A DNA stretch of 13,994 bases from an uncultured Halioglobus sp. (lineage in GTDB: Bacteria; Pseudomonadota; Gammaproteobacteria; Pseudomonadales; Halieaceae): assembly GCA_905480565.1 (NCBI GenBank), contig CAJQQW010000255.1, forward strand, positions 1 through 13,994, in the 5' to 3' direction. The number at the start of each line of letters is the position of its first letter. Position 1 is the stretch's first letter. Below, piece by piece: positions 7,253 through 13,994 of the stretch. The position numbers were made by a program, and so were the translations under genes. The notes below the pieces were generated by a model, which saw nothing but the letters and a program-made list of their open reading frames with translations, was not told the DNA's origin and made no database searches.

Positions 7253-8299
7253 ATGCTGGTGCTGGGCCTGGAAACCTCCTGTGACGAGACAGGGGTAGCG
7301 TTGTATGACACCGGCGCGGGTTTGCTGGCACACGCCCTGTTTAGCCAGGTGGATATTCATGTGGAGTATGGCGGGGTGGTGCCCGAGCTAGCCTCCCGGG
7401 ATCATGTGCGCAAAGTTCTGCCGCTGGTGCAGGCGGTATTGCAGGATTCCGGGCGCGATGAGCGGTCGATCGACGCCGTCGCCTACACAGCCGGACCCGG
7501 CCTCGCGGGGGCACTGATGGTCGGCGCTACCCTGGCGCGGGCGCTGGCATGGGGCTGGGGTATCCCTGCACTGGGTGTGCACCATATGGAAGGCCATTTG
7601 TTAGCGCCGATGCTTGAGGAGGAGTCCCCTCCGTTTCCCTTCGTAGCCTTGCTCGTATCCGGCGGGCATACTCAGTTGGTGCGCGTAGATGCGATCGGAC
7701 GCTACCGGCTATTGGGTGAATCCCTCGATGATGCCGCGGGTGAAGCGTTCGATAAAGTGGCGAAGATGCTGGGGCTGCCTTACCCCGGCGGCCCGCACGT
7801 TGCCCGACTTGCCGAGCGCGGAGACGCCTCGCGATTCGATTTTCCGCGGCCCATGGTAAATCGTCCGGGGCTCGATTTCAGTTTCAGTGGTCTCAAAACC
7901 CACACCCTCAATACGGTCGCCGCCTGCACCAGTGACGGCGAACTCACGGAGCAGGATCGCTGCGATATTGCGTCAGCCTTCGAGCAGGCGGTGGTTTCGA
8001 CTCTGGTAATCAAATGTCGTCGAGCGCTGCGGCAGGAAGGCTTGCAAACATTGGTAATGGCAGGTGGAGTAAGCGCCAACCGCTATTTGCGCGCGGAGCT
8101 GAAACGCGCGCTGGCGAAGGAACAGGCAGCGGTGTTTTACCCGGCACCGGCATTTTGTACCGATAATGGCGCCATGATTGCCTATGCGGGTGCGCAGCGT
8201 CTCGCGGCCGGTCAGTGCGATGAGGCCGATGTTGCGGTGCGCCCGCGTTGGCCGATGGAAGAGTTGCCTCCTGTCGATGCTGTCGGTGCGATGCAATGA
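7253..8299 (+). CDS. tsaD: tRNA N6-threonylcarbamoyladenosine synthase subunit TsaD
   Basis: The 348-aa Kae1/TsaD enzyme transfers the threonylcarbamoyl group to A37 of tRNAs reading ANN codons, working with TsaB, TsaC and TsaE. It starts [18 protein letters not shown] (2-19), the family's signature N-terminus. H111 and H115 in HHMEGHL plus D304 in CTDNGAMIA form the metal site, and VSGGHTQL (135-142), [13 protein letters not shown] (159-171) and [12 protein letters not shown] (269-280) are conserved nucleotide-binding segments. The frame is open upstream to an ATG at 7076, but that extension has no family similarity and the ATG at 7253 has GGTGA five bases upstream. It is transcribed away from rpsU and overlaps folB by ATGA. 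No convincing promoter was identified in 7076-7252. Confidence 0.98.
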   Translation: MLVLGLETSCDETGVALYDTGAGLLAHALFSQVDIHVEYGGVVPELASRDHVRKVLPLVQAVLQDSGRDERSIDAVAYTAGPGLAGALMVGATLARALAWGWGIPALGVHHMEGHLLAPMLEEESPPFPFVALLVSGGHTQLVRVDAIGRYRLLGESLDDAAGEAFDKVAKMLGLPYPGGPHVARLAERGDASRFDFPRPMVNRPGLDFSFSGLKTHTLNTVAACTSDGELTEQDRCDIASAFEQAVVSTLVIKCRRALRQEGLQTLVMAGGVSANRYLRAELKRALAKEQAAVFYPAPAFCTDNGAMIAYAGAQRLAAGQCDEADVAVRPRWPMEELPPVDAVGAMQ

Positions 8300-8652
8300 A
8301 TACGGTATACATTCGCGGATTGCGGGCGGAGGCGGTGATCGGCATCCACCCCTGGGAGCGTGAGATTCGTCAGGCCCTGGTGCTGGATTTGGATATGGCG
8401 AGTGATACGCCTCGCGCCGCGGCGACCGACCATATTGCAGACGCTCTCGATTACGCCGCGATTGCCGACCGGGTTACGGGGCTGGTTGAAGCCAGTGAGT
8501 ATCAGTTAATTGAAACGTTGGCTGAGGCGGTGGCGCGCGCCGTGTGTGACGAGTTTGATGTGCCCTGGCTGCGCCTGCGGCTCAGCAAGCCTGATGCGGT
8601 AGATGCGGCAGATGACGTGGGTGTAGTGATTGAATGGGGCGAAAGCACTTGA
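8296..8652 (+). CDS. folB: Dihydroneopterin aldolase FolB
   Basis: The 118-aa enzyme converts 7,8-dihydroneopterin to 6-hydroxymethyl-dihydropterin and glycolaldehyde in folate synthesis; many homologs also epimerise dihydroneopterin. The catalytic Glu is E22 in IGIHPWERE (15-23), Y53 lies in LDYAAIAD, and K98 in LSKPDAV (96-102). The protein is close in length to E. coli FolB. The ATG at 8296 overlaps the tsaD stop (ATGA), which indicates translational coupling. The product feeds directly to FolK, encoded next. In Pseudomonas-type gene orders plsY lies between tsaD and folB; it is absent here. Confidence 0.96.
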   Translation: MNTVYIRGLRAEAVIGIHPWEREIRQALVLDLDMASDTPRAAATDHIADALDYAAIADRVTGLVEASEYQLIETLAEAVARAVCDEFDVPWLRLRLSKPDAVDAADDVGVVIEWGEST

Positions 8653-9170
8653 GTCAATCCCGGGTATTTCTGGGCATAGGCAGCAATATCGAGCGTGAGC
8701 GCTATATCACAGCCGGATTGGACGCGGTGCATGAGTTGTTCGGCGAGCTATCACTCTCGTCGGTTTACGATTCCGCTGCGGTGGGTTTCGAGGGAAAGCC
8801 CTTTCTGAATCTGGCGGCTTGCGTCGTAACGACGCTGCCCCTGCCTGATCTTGCTCTGGCGCTGCGTCACATTGAGCGGCTGCACGGGCGTCCCGAGAAT
8901 GCGTCTCGCTTCAGTTCCCGGCAACTGGACATTGATATTCTCACCTACAATGAGGAGATCGGTGTCATCTCGGGCGTAGAGCTGCCTCGCGGGGAAATAC
9001 TGGAAAATGCCTTTGTGCTGCGCCCGCTGGCCGAGCTTGCGCCAGAGGCGTTGCACCCGGTGCTGAGGCGAAGTTACGCTGAACTCTGGGAGGAGTTCGA
9101 CCAGACTTCACAGCCTCTTGAAAAGGTTCAGTTCAGCTGGCGTGGACGCGTTATTTCGCTGCCTGCCTGA
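8634..9170 (+). CDS. folK: 6-hydroxymethyl-7,8-dihydropterin pyrophosphokinase FolK
   Basis: The enzyme transfers pyrophosphate from ATP to the FolB product, giving the substrate of dihydropteroate synthase. Residues 11-20 read [10 protein letters not shown], the HPPK N-terminal strand and loop, and 92-102 ([11 protein letters not shown]) fit the HPPK signature, with the magnesium-binding D99 and D101. [15 protein letters not shown] (123-137) is the conserved C-terminal motif. The length is 178 aa from the ATG at 8634, which overlaps folB by 19 bases. An in-frame TTG at 8649 overlapping the folB stop would give a 173-aa protein beginning SQSRVFLG and is equally plausible. Its 3' end overlaps the 3' end of the opposing cca gene by 20 bases. 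Confidence 0.96.
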   Translation: MGRKHLSQSRVFLGIGSNIERERYITAGLDAVHELFGELSLSSVYDSAAVGFEGKPFLNLAACVVTTLPLPDLALALRHIERLHGRPENASRFSSRQLDIDILTYNEEIGVISGVELPRGEILENAFVLRPLAELAPEALHPVLRRSYAELWEEFDQTSQPLEKVQFSWRGRVISLPA

Positions 9171-10377
9171 ACTGCTCAAGGGCCTCGATGCGCGCTCGCC
9201 GGATTGCCTCGCCGATGGCCTTGCCGGAGAGCGACTGGGTATCGAATTGCCGAGCGTTGACGGCCACTGTCGCGTCTCTGGCACGGCGCAGGTAATCTAC
9301 CTGTGGGTATTGCCTGTCCTGCAACCCTAATCGTCCGCGGGCATCGGCCTCGCACGCCAGCAGAAAAGATTCAAAGCGCTCTGGGCGCCGTAAGGCATCT
9401 GCCGCGGTGAGCAACTTCAACAGCGTCTTGCCGTTCAATTCCAGGGCGCGGTGAACCAGCGTATGGTACTGGCATACCGCGCGGGCCAACTCGATATAGC
9501 GGCGAGGAGGGCGCAGGCGTTGACAGGCGGCATCCAGTAAATCGAGGCCGCGCTGTTCATGGCCAATGTGGCGGGGCCATTCATCTTCCGGCGTTGTCCC
9601 TTTTCCCAGGTCGTGTGTCAGCACGGCGAAACGAATATCACGCTCATCAGAAATCGATGCGGCCTGTTGCAATGCCATGAGCACATGCAGTCCGGTATCC
9701 ACTTCCGGATGGTGCGCCTCGGGTTGCGGCACGCCGAAAAGGGCATCCAGTTCAGGCAACAGCTTTGCCAGTGCCGCGCAGTTTCTCAGCACCTCAATAA
9801 ACACCTCCGGATTGCGCTCACCCAGAGCCCGGTCCATTTCTGTCCACACTCGCTCTGGAGGGAGGTGGGCCAACTCATCCTGCTGCACGATATCGCGCAT
9901 CAGCTCCAGAGTTTCAGGGGCAACGGTAAATCCCAGATGGGCATAGCGAGCGGCGAATCGCGCGGTGCGCAGTACGCGCAGAGGGTCCTCTACAAACGCC
10001 GCTGACACATGGCGTAGAACACGACGTTCCAGATCCTGTCGGCCGTTAAAAGGATCAATCAGACTGCCGCCCTCATCCCGGGCAATGGCATTGATCGTAA
10101 GGTCGCGCCTTTTGAGATCTTCTTCCAGGCTGACGGCAGGGTCACAGTCTACTGCGAAGCCAGTGTACCCGTGCCCGCGTTTGCGCTCTGTGCGAGCGAG
10201 AGCGTATTCCTCTTTGGTATCCGGGTGCAGAAATACGGGAAAATCCTTGCCGACCTGTTGGAAGCCCCGTGTCAGCAAGTCCTCTGGTCGCGCACCGACC
10301 ACCACCCAGTCGCGCTCGGCGACCGGGTAATCGAGCAGGCTATCGCGCACTGCGCCACCAACAAGATAGATTTCCAT
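9151..10377 (-). CDS. cca: CCA-adding tRNA nucleotidyltransferase (HD-domain class II)
   Basis: The 408-aa enzyme (E. coli Cca 412 aa) builds or repairs the 3'-CCA end of tRNA. The nucleotidyltransferase head begins [13 protein letters not shown] (3-15), followed by the metal-binding pair E21-x-D23 in ERDWVVVG, where E. coli has D21. Next come [26 protein letters not shown] and the neck and body helices. A C-terminal HD phosphohydrolase domain is present, with [13 protein letters not shown] and THDLGKG; in E. coli this domain carries phosphatase and 2',3'-cyclic phosphodiesterase activity. The ATG at 10377 matches the E. coli N-terminus; the open frame upstream to 10521 lies inside apaH and is rejected. 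It follows apaH by 31 bases as the last gene of the rsmA group. Confidence 0.98.
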   Translation of the reverse strand: MEIYLVGGAVRDSLLDYPVAERDWVVVGARPEDLLTRGFQQVGKDFPVFLHPDTKEEYALARTERKRGHGYTGFAVDCDPAVSLEEDLKRRDLTINAIARDEGGSLIDPFNGRQDLERRVLRHVSAAFVEDPLRVLRTARFAARYAHLGFTVAPETLELMRDIVQQDELAHLPPERVWTEMDRALGERNPEVFIEVLRNCAALAKLLPELDALFGVPQPEAHHPEVDTGLHVLMALQQAASISDERDIRFAVLTHDLGKGTTPEDEWPRHIGHEQRGLDLLDAACQRLRPPRRYIELARAVCQYHTLVHRALELNGKTLLKLLTAADALRRPERFESFLLACEADARGRLGLQDRQYPQVDYLRRARDATVAVNARQFDTQSLSGKAIGEAIRRARIEALEQFRQAAK

Positions 10378-10408
10378 AGCTGCAGTGTACCGTTCCACCT
10401 GGTCTGCG

Positions 10409-11254
10409 TCATGATGTGTGCGCCTCCTGGCACTTTCCATCTTCACAGTGGCAACGGGTCCACTGCCCGCTTTCGAGGTGGTAAAGAGACAGGGCACCAC
10501 CCCAGACACAGCCCGTATCAAGAGCTATTGCGTGGGGATCATCCGTGACCCCTTCAAGGCTGGCCCAGTGGCCGAAAAGAATGCGGTTCCTGGCGGTCTT
10601 GCGGCCCGGGTGATCAAACCACGGGATCATGGCGGACGGGGATCGACTGTTTTTTTTCAGTGGTGGCGCTTTGCTTTTGAAGTCAAGGGTGCCGTCTGCA
10701 CTGCAGTAGCGCATTCGGGTGAAGTAGTTTGTGATGACGCGCAGGCGCGCGGTGCCTGCCAGGTCATCGGACCAGCAATCCGGCTGGTTGCCGTACATAT
10801 CGGTAAGAAATGCCAGCTTGTCACGGCCCTGCAGGGCAGATTCTACTTCGCGTGAAAACGCGAGCGACTGTTTGACACTCCACTGGGGAGGGATGCCCGC
10901 ATGAACCAGAGTATAGTTTTTTTCCCGATGAACGAGGGGCAGGCTTGCCAGCCAGTCCAATAATTCGTCTTTGTCCGGTGCATCGAGAATCGCGTCGAGA
11001 GTGTCCGACGAACCGGGTTTTCGAACCCCGGCCGCTACCGCGAGCAGGTGCAAATCATGGTTGCCCAGTACCGCCACCAGTTGATCGCGCATGCGGTAGA
11101 GAAAACGCAGTGTCTTCAGGGATTTCGGCCCGCGGTTGACGAGATCACCGACGCACCACAGGGTGTCTCGACCGGCTTTGAAGGAGACGGCGTCGAGAAC
11201 GCATTTGAGGGGCTGCAGGCACCCCTGTATGTCGCCAACGACATAGGTGGCCAT
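10409..11254 (-). CDS. apaH: Symmetrical bis(5'-nucleosyl)-tetraphosphatase ApaH
   Basis: The 281-aa metallophosphoesterase splits Ap4A symmetrically into two ADP, and its family also removes Np4 caps from RNA. Visible metal-site motifs are GDIQGC (7-12), GDLVNRGP (36-43), GNHD (64-67) and VHAGIPPQ (118-125), with H119. The C-terminal FGHWASLEG and [10 protein letters not shown] blocks are also typical. The ATG at 11254 overlaps the apaG stop as TAATG, a classic coupling arrangement. The C-terminal tail after the conserved LYHLESGQW is short and His/Cys-containing and is probably species-specific. Confidence 0.98.
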   Translation of the reverse strand: MATYVVGDIQGCLQPLKCVLDAVSFKAGRDTLWCVGDLVNRGPKSLKTLRFLYRMRDQLVAVLGNHDLHLLAVAAGVRKPGSSDTLDAILDAPDKDELLDWLASLPLVHREKNYTLVHAGIPPQWSVKQSLAFSREVESALQGRDKLAFLTDMYGNQPDCWSDDLAGTARLRVITNYFTRMRYCSADGTLDFKSKAPPLKKNSRSPSAMIPWFDHPGRKTARNRILFGHWASLEGVTDDPHAIALDTGCVWGGALSLYHLESGQWTRCHCEDGKCQEAHTS

Positions 11255-11667
11255 TAGTTGAGCGCCGTTGGGGTATGCAGGGAAAAAGCGGGAATTGGCA
11301 CCTCGAAAGTGGGCAGGTCTTGCGGAGAGATGTCCAGTGGCTCTCGTACGACCATGAAATAGCGGCCCTCCATATATCCCACAGGCGTTTCCAATGTCGC
11401 ACCACTGCTGTAGTGAAACGAGTCATTGGGTGCAATGACGGGCTGCTCACCTACGACGCCGTCCCCTTTCACTTCCTGCACGCGACCTCCGGCATCAGTG
11501 ATCACCCAGTGGCGTGACATTAACTGCACTGGCAGGTCACTACCGTTGCTGATGGTAATGCTGTAGGCGAAGGTATATTGATCGTCCTGGGGGCTAGAGT
11601 GTGCGGGCAGGAACGCGGTTTTCACGTGAATTCCCACCAGTGACGGCTTGAAGGTTTTATCAGACAT
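11254..11667 (-). CDS. apaG: ApaG protein (DUF525)
   Basis: This 137-aa protein (E. coli ApaG 125 aa) has the DUF525/ApaG beta-sandwich fold, also found at the C-terminus of some F-box proteins. Conserved blocks include YTFAYSITISN, VQLMSRHWVITDAGG, VKGDGVVGEQPVIAP and ETPVGYMEGRY, and the ending matches E. coli in register. Its biochemical function remains unsettled; links to magnesium/cobalt tolerance come from enteric genetics. The ATG at 11667 gives a typical N-terminus (MSDKTF) and overlaps the rsmA stop by eight bases. An in-frame ATG at 11676 would add three residues. Neither has a strong Shine-Dalgarno, so coupling to rsmA is likely. Confidence 0.95.
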   Translation of the reverse strand: MSDKTFKPSLVGIHVKTAFLPAHSSPQDDQYTFAYSITISNGSDLPVQLMSRHWVITDAGGRVQEVKGDGVVGEQPVIAPNDSFHYSSGATLETPVGYMEGRYFMVVREPLDISPQDLPTFEVPIPAFSLHTPTALN

Positions 11668-12460
11668 CGATGGCATTGGTTATGCTGATCAGCTGCTCCA
11701 GATCGAGTGTTTCGGCTCGGGCGCCGGGGTCAATACCCAGTCTTTCCAAGTCCGTGCTATCTATAATTCCTTTCAGGTTATTGCGCAAGGTCTTACGGCG
11801 CTGGGCGAACGCGGCTTTGGCCAGTTTGCCAAGCGCAGCAGCATTACAGTCTGGCCATGGCGATATCTCCCGAGGTGTCATCCGCACAATGGCGGACTGT
11901 ACTTTTGGTGCTGGCCGAAACGCGCCCGGAGGCACATCGAAAACATGTTCCACGTTGCACAAATACTGGGCCATGATGCCGAGACGCCCCCACTGCTTGT
12001 TGCCCGGTGTTGCCGCAAGTCGCTCTACGACCTCTCGCTGCAGCATAAAGTGCATGTCTTTGATTATTGCACAGTCCTCGAGGAGCTTGAAAATCAATGG
12101 CGTAGAAATGTTGTAGGGCAGGTTGCCCACCACCCTCAGTTGTTCCCTGTCGTCGGCCTCTATCAGGGAGTGGAAATCAAAATCGAGCGCATCGGCGTGG
12201 TGCAACCGGAAACCTGGTTTGAGGCTGAAGGCAGCCAGTAGTCCAGGGATCAGATCCCGGTCGAGTTCTATTACATCCAGCGCGCAGTCGCACTCGAGCA
12301 GGACGCCGGTCAGAGCACCCATGCCGGGGCCAATTTCGACCAGGCGTTGGCCGTCCAGCGGGTGTATTGCCTGCTTAATTTGCTCGATGATAGCTTCGTC
12401 GTGCAGGAAATTCTGCCCGAAGCGTTTACGTGCCCTGTGCTGTCTGGGTGCCCTGCTCAT
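11660..12460 (-). CDS. rsmA: 16S rRNA adenine(1518)-N6/adenine(1519)-N6 dimethyltransferase RsmA (KsgA)
   Basis: The 266-aa enzyme dimethylates two adjacent adenines in helix 45 of 16S rRNA late in 30S assembly, using S-adenosylmethionine. The N-terminal RKRFGQNFLHD (11-21) is the KsgA hallmark. Motif I is VEIGPGMGALT (41-51), an acidic ribose contact lies in VIELDRDL (63-70), and the adenine-binding NLPYNIS is at 113-119. FRPAPKVQSAIVRM (181-194) and FAQRRKTLRNNL (218-229) are C-terminal family blocks. The ATG at 12460 has GGA five bases upstream; an ATG at 12469 would add three residues, and the frame is open to 12532 without similarity. It heads the rsmA-apaG-apaH-cca group and is divergent from the ABC exporter. 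Confidence 0.98.
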   Translation of the reverse strand: MSRAPRQHRARKRFGQNFLHDEAIIEQIKQAIHPLDGQRLVEIGPGMGALTGVLLECDCALDVIELDRDLIPGLLAAFSLKPGFRLHHADALDFDFHSLIEADDREQLRVVGNLPYNISTPLIFKLLEDCAIIKDMHFMLQREVVERLAATPGNKQWGRLGIMAQYLCNVEHVFDVPPGAFRPAPKVQSAIVRMTPREISPWPDCNAAALGKLAKAAFAQRRKTLRNNLKGIIDSTDLERLGIDPGARAETLDLEQLISITNAIDV

Positions 12461-12485
12461 GTGTTCCATTGTAATACGTGTGGCG

Positions 12486-12497
12486 GGTATTAATACC
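12486..12497. repeat. Perfect 12-base palindrome in the rsmA/exporter divergent gap
   Basis: GGTATTAATACC lies 17-26 bases upstream of the rsmA start candidates, between two divergent units. A dyad of this size in a 110-base shared upstream region is a reasonable operator candidate. It may also be chance in an AT-rich patch. No known regulator consensus was matched. Confidence 0.4.
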
Positions 12498-12523
12498 GAC
12501 GACTGGTTCTGATATGGGGGTTT

Positions 12524-12551
12524 TTGATACACTCGGAATTACTTTAACAAT
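12524..12551 (+). promoter_or_regulatory. Candidate promoter of the ABC exporter pair
   Basis: TTGATA (12524-12529, five of six) is followed after 16 bases by AACAAT (12546-12551, four of six), ending 19 bases before the permease ATG. The leader would be very short, about 13 nt, which fits the lack of a clear Shine-Dalgarno. The -10 is poor, so this is tentative. Confidence 0.3.
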
Positions 12552-12570
12552 GATAGTAGATCGCTGAGTA

Positions 12571-13347
12571 ATGCCGCTTTCGCAATATTTTCGCCTGATA
12601 AACGTCATGGCGCGCATGGCCCTGCGGGCCGATGCTTCACGACTTTACCTTGGCTATATCTGGTGGGTGTTAGAGCCCCTGCTGTGGGTCGGGGTGTTTT
12701 ACGTGGTCTTCGTGATTATTCTGGGCTCGCGCGAGGAAGATTTTTTGCCCTTCCTGATGGTAGGTAAACTGAGTTTCGTCTGGTTTTCCAAGTCGGTCAC
12801 CCAGGCGTCCAACAGCATCGTTGCAAGCAAGGGTTTGGTGGGTAAGATCAATGTGCCCAAGACCCTTTTCCCCATGGCAGCGGTGCATGAAGGCCTGTAC
12901 CGTCAGGCCGCTGTGTTTATCATGATGTTCATCTATGTCCTGATTGACGGCTACGCGTTCACCGCGACCTGGGTTTACCTGATTCCTGTGATGCTGGTGA
13001 ACTATGTGATGATCATCGCCTGCGCCCTGATCGGCGCCTGTGCAGTCTGTATGGCAAGGGATTTCGCTCCGCTGATCGGTCTGGGCATGATGTTTCTGAT
13101 GTTTACTTCCGGTGTATTCTGGGATGTGCGAATGCTAGCTGACACCGCGACCGCGGAGATGGTCCTGACGCTTAACCCGTTGGCCTTTCTGTTGGATGCA
13201 TACCGACAGGTCTTGTTAGACGGTATGCCGCCGGATATGGGGCACTTGCTGTCGATTGGCGCGGGCTTTGGTGCTGTCTTGTGTGTCATGGTTCTGGTAA
13301 TGCGGCGCGCATCCCACTACCTGGCTCTGAAGGCGTTGACTGCATGA
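12571..13347 (+). CDS. ABC-2 type polysaccharide/polyol phosphate export permease
   Basis: The 258-aa membrane protein has the ABC-2 topology of Wzm, KpsM and TagG. A short cytoplasmic N-terminus with an amphipathic stretch leads to LGYIWWVLEPLLWVG (27-41), the family hallmark before and into membrane segment one. Further hydrophobic segments lie near 37-51, 60-73, 112-130, 133-160, 166-184 and 228-245. NPLAFLLDAYRQVLL (202-216) is the conserved segment before the last helix. It would form a dimeric channel that moves a lipid-linked or phosphorylated glycan across the inner membrane, powered by the ATPase encoded next (ATGA overlap). The exported polymer (O antigen, capsule or other) cannot be told from this window, since glycosyltransferase genes would lie beyond the right edge. 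Confidence 0.9.
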   Translation: MPLSQYFRLINVMARMALRADASRLYLGYIWWVLEPLLWVGVFYVVFVIILGSREEDFLPFLMVGKLSFVWFSKSVTQASNSIVASKGLVGKINVPKTLFPMAAVHEGLYRQAAVFIMMFIYVLIDGYAFTATWVYLIPVMLVNYVMIIACALIGACAVCMARDFAPLIGLGMMFLMFTSGVFWDVRMLADTATAEMVLTLNPLAFLLDAYRQVLLDGMPPDMGHLLSIGAGFGAVLCVMVLVMRRASHYLALKALTA

Positions 13348-13994
13348 GTACCGAAGCACGAGAGGTTATGCTGGAGCTGGACTCAGTGTCCTTGAGCTAT
13401 CACACCGGCAAGAAAACATTCGATGCGGGCACGCACCATGTACTCAACAATGTGTCGATGACGCTCTGCAAGGGTGAGGCCCTCGGGGTGATCGGGCGCA
13501 ATGGTGTAGGTAAGACGACGACGTTGCGTTTGATGGCAGGCATCCTCGCGCCGACCAGCGGGCGGGTAAAGGTGGCGGAGGGTAAATCTGCGTCATTGCT
13601 CACCCTCGGCCTGGGCTTCAAACCCGATCTGTCTGGTCGTGACAATGCCCTGTTAGCAGCCATGTTGCAGGGCTCATCGCGGAACGAGGCAGAAGCCTTT
13701 CTGGACGGTATCAAGGAGTTTTCGGAGCTTGGAGAGTCGTTCGAGCTGCCGGTTAAAAACTACTCCGCAGGCATGCGGGCACGGCTGGCGTTCACGGCCG
13801 CCCTGATGACCCATGTTGATATTCTTTTGATTGATGAGATTCTCAGTGTCGGTGACGCCCAGTTTCGGGGCAAGGCACTCAACGCCATGCAGAACCGCAT
13901 CAGCGGGGAGCAAACGGTGGTGTTTGTGTCGCATATGACTGATCAGGTGAAAGTGCTGTGTGATCGGGTGATATGGCTCGAACACGGCAAGGTG
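13344..13994 (+). CDS. ABC transporter ATP-binding protein of polysaccharide export (Wzt/KpsT type), cut by right edge
   Basis: The first 217 codons are present. Walker A is GRNGVGKTT (51-59), the signature loop is YSAGM (140-144) rather than LSGGQ, Walker B is ILLIDE (160-165), followed by the D-loop-like LSVGD, and the switch His is H197 in FVSHM. The Q-loop region reads LGLGFKPDLSGRDN (88-101), with no Gln; a G-F-x-P-x-L-x-G-R-x-N block is typical of Wzt/KpsT/TagH ATPases. The start at 13344 overlaps the permease stop (ATGA). Whether a C-terminal carbohydrate-binding extension follows, as in O-antigen Wzt, is beyond the window. Confidence 0.93.
   Translation, partial: MSTEAREVMLELDSVSLSYHTGKKTFDAGTHHVLNNVSMTLCKGEALGVIGRNGVGKTTTLRLMAGILAPTSGRVKVAEGKSASLLTLGLGFKPDLSGRDNALLAAMLQGSSRNEAEAFLDGIKEFSELGESFELPVKNYSAGMRARLAFTAALMTHVDILLIDEILSVGDAQFRGKALNAMQNRISGEQTVVFVSHMTDQVKVLCDRVIWLEHGKV

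Noticed and set aside
10378..10521. N-terminal extension of Cca
   Set aside because: It falls within the 3' end of apaH in another frame and has no similarity to Cca; the family N-terminus starts at 10377.
11016..11040. tRNA T-arm-like hairpin (GGGTTCGAAAACCC on the minus strand)
   Set aside because: It lies within the intact apaH coding sequence, and no acceptor, D or anticodon arms are found around it.
12512..12520. Sigma32-type -10 block CCCCATAT upstream of rsmA on the minus strand
   Set aside because: The -10 matches fully, but no CTTGAA-like block exists 13-17 bases upstream.

Overview
The window reads as a chromosomal, mostly housekeeping segment of a GC-rich gammaproteobacterium. 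RpoD, DnaG, S21, TsaD, Cca, ApaG, ApaH and RsmA all align by eye with their E. coli counterparts over full length. The gene order (rpoD-dnaG-yqeY-rpsU facing tsaD-folB-folK, then cca-apaH-apaG-rsmA) matches the layout I recall for Pseudomonas and related marine groups such as Cellvibrionales/Halieaceae. The genus-level placement is inference.

Layout. Positions 1-2100 hold three minus-strand accessory genes: a truncated HAD-IB phosphatase-like gene running off the left edge, a 395-base stretch with no supported gene, and a coupled pair made of an unrecognised 244-aa protein and a double-cupin ChrR-like protein. A strong intrinsic terminator at 2162-2211 ends the next unit. Positions 2238-6965 (minus) are the macromolecular-synthesis operon rpsU-yqeY-dnaG-rpoD. 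It has a clear sigma70 promoter before rpsU and two internal candidate promoters before rpoD, one of them sigma32-like. Positions 7253-9170 (plus) are tsaD-folB-folK, tightly overlapped. Positions 9151-12460 (minus) are rsmA-apaG-apaH-cca, whose last gene overlaps folK tail to tail by 20 bases. Positions 12571-13994 (plus) are an ABC-2 exporter permease and its ATPase (Wzm/Wzt or KpsM/KpsT type), the latter cut off by the right edge.

How the genes work together. The rpsU operon links initiation of translation (S21), replication (primase) and transcription (primary sigma). The divergent tsaD group makes the tRNA t6A modification and two consecutive folate-pathway enzymes. The rsmA group covers 16S rRNA dimethylation, Ap4A hydrolysis and tRNA 3'-end CCA addition. 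The ABC pair would export a surface polysaccharide or similar polymer, and it replaces the surA-pdxA genes that often precede rsmA.

I did not find a convincing new system. The points most worth a second look are the internal heat-shock-like promoter for rpoD, the repeat-like rpoD terminator, the unknown protein paired with the double cupin, and the two synteny breaks (no plsY, no pdxA/surA). No tRNA, rRNA, CRISPR array, insertion sequence or origin was seen.
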